Of a stretch of DNA of 24,724 nucleotides, positions 22,585-24,724 are shown piece after piece (within the stretch, counting starts at the first letter, position 1; each line of letters starts with the position of its first letter). The notes beneath the pieces are model-generated. The model was not told where the DNA came from. It was given only the letters and a program-made list of their open reading frames with translations, and made no database searches. Made by a program: the position numbers and the translations under genes. This DNA comes from a virus. The stretch is from positions 1 through 24,724 of IMG/VR virus record IMGVR_UViG_3300022752_000375. One strand, 5' to 3'.

Positions 22585-24724
22585 ACCACCAGCATGGCAG
22601 ACTGCTGTATTTAAAGGGTCACCTCGTGATAATATTACTCCATTTTTAGCTTATATTCAACAACAGAAAAAGGACAGCGTATTAGAGAACCCTGAAACGG
22701 ATGCGGAGCGCTCCAAGACTATTCCAACATATAAAAATTGGCTAGAAGGTAATTATACAAAAGAAATGTTTCGTAGTCTTTTCCCTACAAGAAATGACAA
22801 CATTTTATCCAGAAGCCCTGACACCCTAAACCCCGTATACGGGGGATATGAAAGCCGTTTTGGTCCTTTGACTGATGAAAAAATACGTGAAACATTTTTT
22901 GACATATACTTGGGTAACTATCCTGAAGCAGACGGTTTTAATTCTGGAAAAAAAGCATCAACCTCAGTAGTATCAAAACAATATGATGTTGTGTCCTCAA
23001 TGAGGAATCCAAACAGTATATTATATGGAGCAACAGTACAGGATATTGCACAATCAATAGGCTCAACTCCAGAAGCATTAACTAATTGGTTATTAGATTC
23101 ACAAGCGGCATCTGGTTATGTTGATGCAGTAAATTATACTGTTATGCCTAGTTATTTTAATGATACCTATCAAAGAACTATTTGGCAAAGATTTGTAATT
23201 AATGAACCATTAACTTTTAAACAAAGTATTCCTGATGCCTATCCAAATCAACCTGTAAATACTCAAAATAATTTAGTAGTACTTCCCTCATCAACATCAA
23301 CTACTGCGGTGGATACTGCTGCTGCACCAACTGCTGCTGCATCAGCATCGCAAACCAATACGATTGTTAATGAACTTTTGCCGTTTATTCCTGGAGCTGT
23401 CTATACGCTAGTGGATGGAACCAAATGGACCGTTCCAACTAGTTGGGGGAAATTAGGAGTATCTCAAACGATTGAAATTCTTAATAAAGATGGTATTACT
23501 CCTAAAGACTTGGAAAAAATTTTAAAAGAAAACACATTTCAAAAAAGTGGAATCGATGCAAACACACTTATAGCAAAGATAAGACCAAGAGGTTATATCG
23601 TTGTTAATCCTGAAGGAAATGATAAGGTAGTAGCAAAGGATGGCAATAATACCGTAAATAATAATCAAACCAATACGAGTTTACCAACAGCTGGTAGTTT
23701 ATATCCTTTAAGCACGGGTAAAGTTGTTTTAATACCTGATAATTTTGGCTCTTTAACCATTAACGAACAAGTAGTCATTTTAAATAGAGAAGGAATAACT
23801 CCCACTGATTTAAAAACTGTATGGGGTTGGACTGAAAGTAATATAAACACTATAAGGCAAAATTACGGGTATACAGTTACAGACACACCTGGAGTAAAAC
23901 AAGGTCCTGTTATACCTAATAATAATGTAACAGGGATACCAACTACTCCTGCTGTAACGATTACTAATCAAAATACAAATAATCCACCACCTAGTTATAC
24001 TTTTCAAAAGTTAGATGGATCAACTTATAAAATTACAGTAGATGAATGGATTAGTTTTTCACCTTTACAACAAGCAGAATGGTTAGGGAATAAAGGGTTT
24101 ACCAATAAAGATTTAATCTTTCAGGGATTTAGTGATGCAGCAATTAGAAGATATGATGATCAACTTATCAATGCAGGTATCACTACTACCCGTTTTGAAC
24201 AAAGGCAAGACCCCGTGATACCGCCAGGCCCCTCGCTGAGATCAGGGGGTCGCTTTGTTTTTGCTGTTGGTGATGTAGAAAAGGATATAACTACTCCTGA
24301 TAATTTTGCAAATTTTACTTTAAAAGAAAAAGCTACATTTTTAAATAATATAGGGATAAGTGGTTATTGGCTAGTTTTAAATGGGTTTAGTCCATCTGAT
24401 TTAGAAGTATTACAACAAAATGGTTTTGTAATTACACAAAACGATTTAGATAAGTTAAATGGATTGTATATAAACACTGAACGTTTTATACAACCAGCTA
24501 AATTAAATGTTGTAATTGATGATGAAAATGACGATGCTATTGTTAATGTTGGAGAAGTAGCAGATGAAGTTGTTGCAAGTAATAATCTCACAACATTAGA
24601 TACAGATGATGATCGAGCTGATGATGAAGTTGTTGAAAGTAATGATGCAATAATAGAAGATACAGATGATGATCGAGCTGATGATGAAGTTGTTGAAAGT
24701 AATGATGCAATAATAGAAGATACA
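22571..24724 (+). CDS. Unrecognised large repeat protein, 3' end outside the window
   Basis: An open frame of 718 codons runs from ATG 22571 to the window edge without a stop; an in-frame TAG at 22556 fixes this as the first ATG. I do not recognise the protein. Residues 1-~250 are unique (MSTDKPPAWQTAVFKGSPRD, later NWLEGNYTKEMFRSLFPTRN). Then come four similar units at about 271-345, 370-435, 471-536 and 558-623, each with a short beta-like part, a Trp/Phe, and a helix-turn such as ILNKDGITPKDL, ILNREGITPTDL or WLGNKGFTNKDL, joined by Thr/Asn/Pro-rich linkers. From ~640 an acidic 20-residue repeat begins. There is no signal peptide. A structural, possibly tail or fibre-related, role is only a guess from linker composition and a possible late promoter. 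Confidence 0.8.
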   Translation, partial: MSTDKPPAWQTAVFKGSPRDNITPFLAYIQQQKKDSVLENPETDAERSKTIPTYKNWLEGNYTKEMFRSLFPTRNDNILSRSPDTLNPVYGGYESRFGPLTDEKIRETFFDIYLGNYPEADGFNSGKKASTSVVSKQYDVVSSMRNPNSILYGATVQDIAQSIGSTPEALTNWLLDSQAASGYVDAVNYTVMPSYFNDTYQRTIWQRFVINEPLTFKQSIPDAYPNQPVNTQNNLVVLPSSTSTTAVDTAAAPTAAASASQTNTIVNELLPFIPGAVYTLVDGTKWTVPTSWGKLGVSQTIEILNKDGITPKDLEKILKENTFQKSGIDANTLIAKIRPRGYIVVNPEGNDKVVAKDGNNTVNNNQTNTSLPTAGSLYPLSTGKVVLIPDNFGSLTINEQVVILNREGITPTDLKTVWGWTESNINTIRQNYGYTVTDTPGVKQGPVIPNNNVTGIPTTPAVTITNQNTNNPPPSYTFQKLDGSTYKITVDEWISFSPLQQAEWLGNKGFTNKDLIFQGFSDAAIRRYDDQLINAGITTTRFEQRQDPVIPPGPSLRSGGRFVFAVGDVEKDITTPDNFANFTLKEKATFLNNIGISGYWLVLNGFSPSDLEVLQQNGFVITQNDLDKLNGLYINTERFIQPAKLNVVIDDENDDAIVNVGEVADEVVASNNLTTLDTDDDRADDEVVESNDAIIEDTDDDRADDEVVESNDAIIEDT
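24601..24724 (+). repeat. 60-bp perfect tandem repeat encoding an acidic 20-aa unit
   Basis: 24601-24660 and 24661-24720 are identical, and the last four bases begin a third copy. A degenerate copy precedes at 24541-24600. The unit encodes an acidic peptide with DTDDDRADDEVVESNDAIIE. The total copy number cannot be seen because the window ends here. Confidence 0.95.

Overview
The window is part of the genome of an AT-rich tailed phage of the T4-like myovirus group. The diagnostic genes are portal gp20, prohead core gp67, prohead protease gp21, scaffold gp22, major capsid gp23, baseplate-hub factors gp26 and gp51, recombination nuclease gp46/gp47 and late sigma factor gp55. Protein sequences, the low GC content and a NATAAATA-type late promoter resemble marine and freshwater T4-like phages (cyanophage- or pelagiphage-like) more than coliphage T4. 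The host cannot be fixed from this sequence. No tRNA, CRISPR array or insertion sequence was seen.

Layout. 1-5695 (minus): two tandem collagen-like fibre genes; the second runs off the left end. 5716-6180: a small plus-strand cassette with a degenerate HNH-like protein, bounded by two perfect hairpins. 6204-12191 (minus): the head module, in transcription order gp20, an 88-codon ORF, gp67, gp21, gp22, gp23. 12209-16549 (minus): a 1446-aa tape-measure-like protein carrying two peptidoglycan-hydrolase domains. 16561-16583: a perfectly symmetrical pair of divergent late promoters. 16616-17670 (plus): gp26 and a gp51-like ORF joined by a canonical -1 frameshift site. 17671-18084: a gene-free stretch of higher GC with several hairpins, a candidate structured RNA. 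18085-22378 (minus): a PD-(D/E)XK nuclease, gp46, gp47 and gp55. 22571 to the right end (plus): an unrecognised protein of at least 718 codons with internal repeats.

How it fits together. gp55 is preceded by a sigma70-like promoter and probably redirects host RNA polymerase to the NATAAATA promoters found before the fibre genes, gp20, the tape-measure gene and gp26. gp20/67/21/22/23 build and mature the prohead. The gp26/gp51 pair and the divergent tape-measure gene probably act together in baseplate hub and tail assembly. gp46/gp47 and the neighbouring nuclease form a recombination and DNA-processing group.

The strongest new observations are the gp26-gp51 frameshift signal (T_TTT_TTC, 5-nt spacer, 9-bp stem, no good start codon for gp51), the candidate RNA at 17741-18090, the palindromic promoter pair, promoters so close to start codons that leaderless mRNAs are predicted, and the repeat protein at the right end. 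All functional statements rest on reading the sequence by eye; no database search was run.
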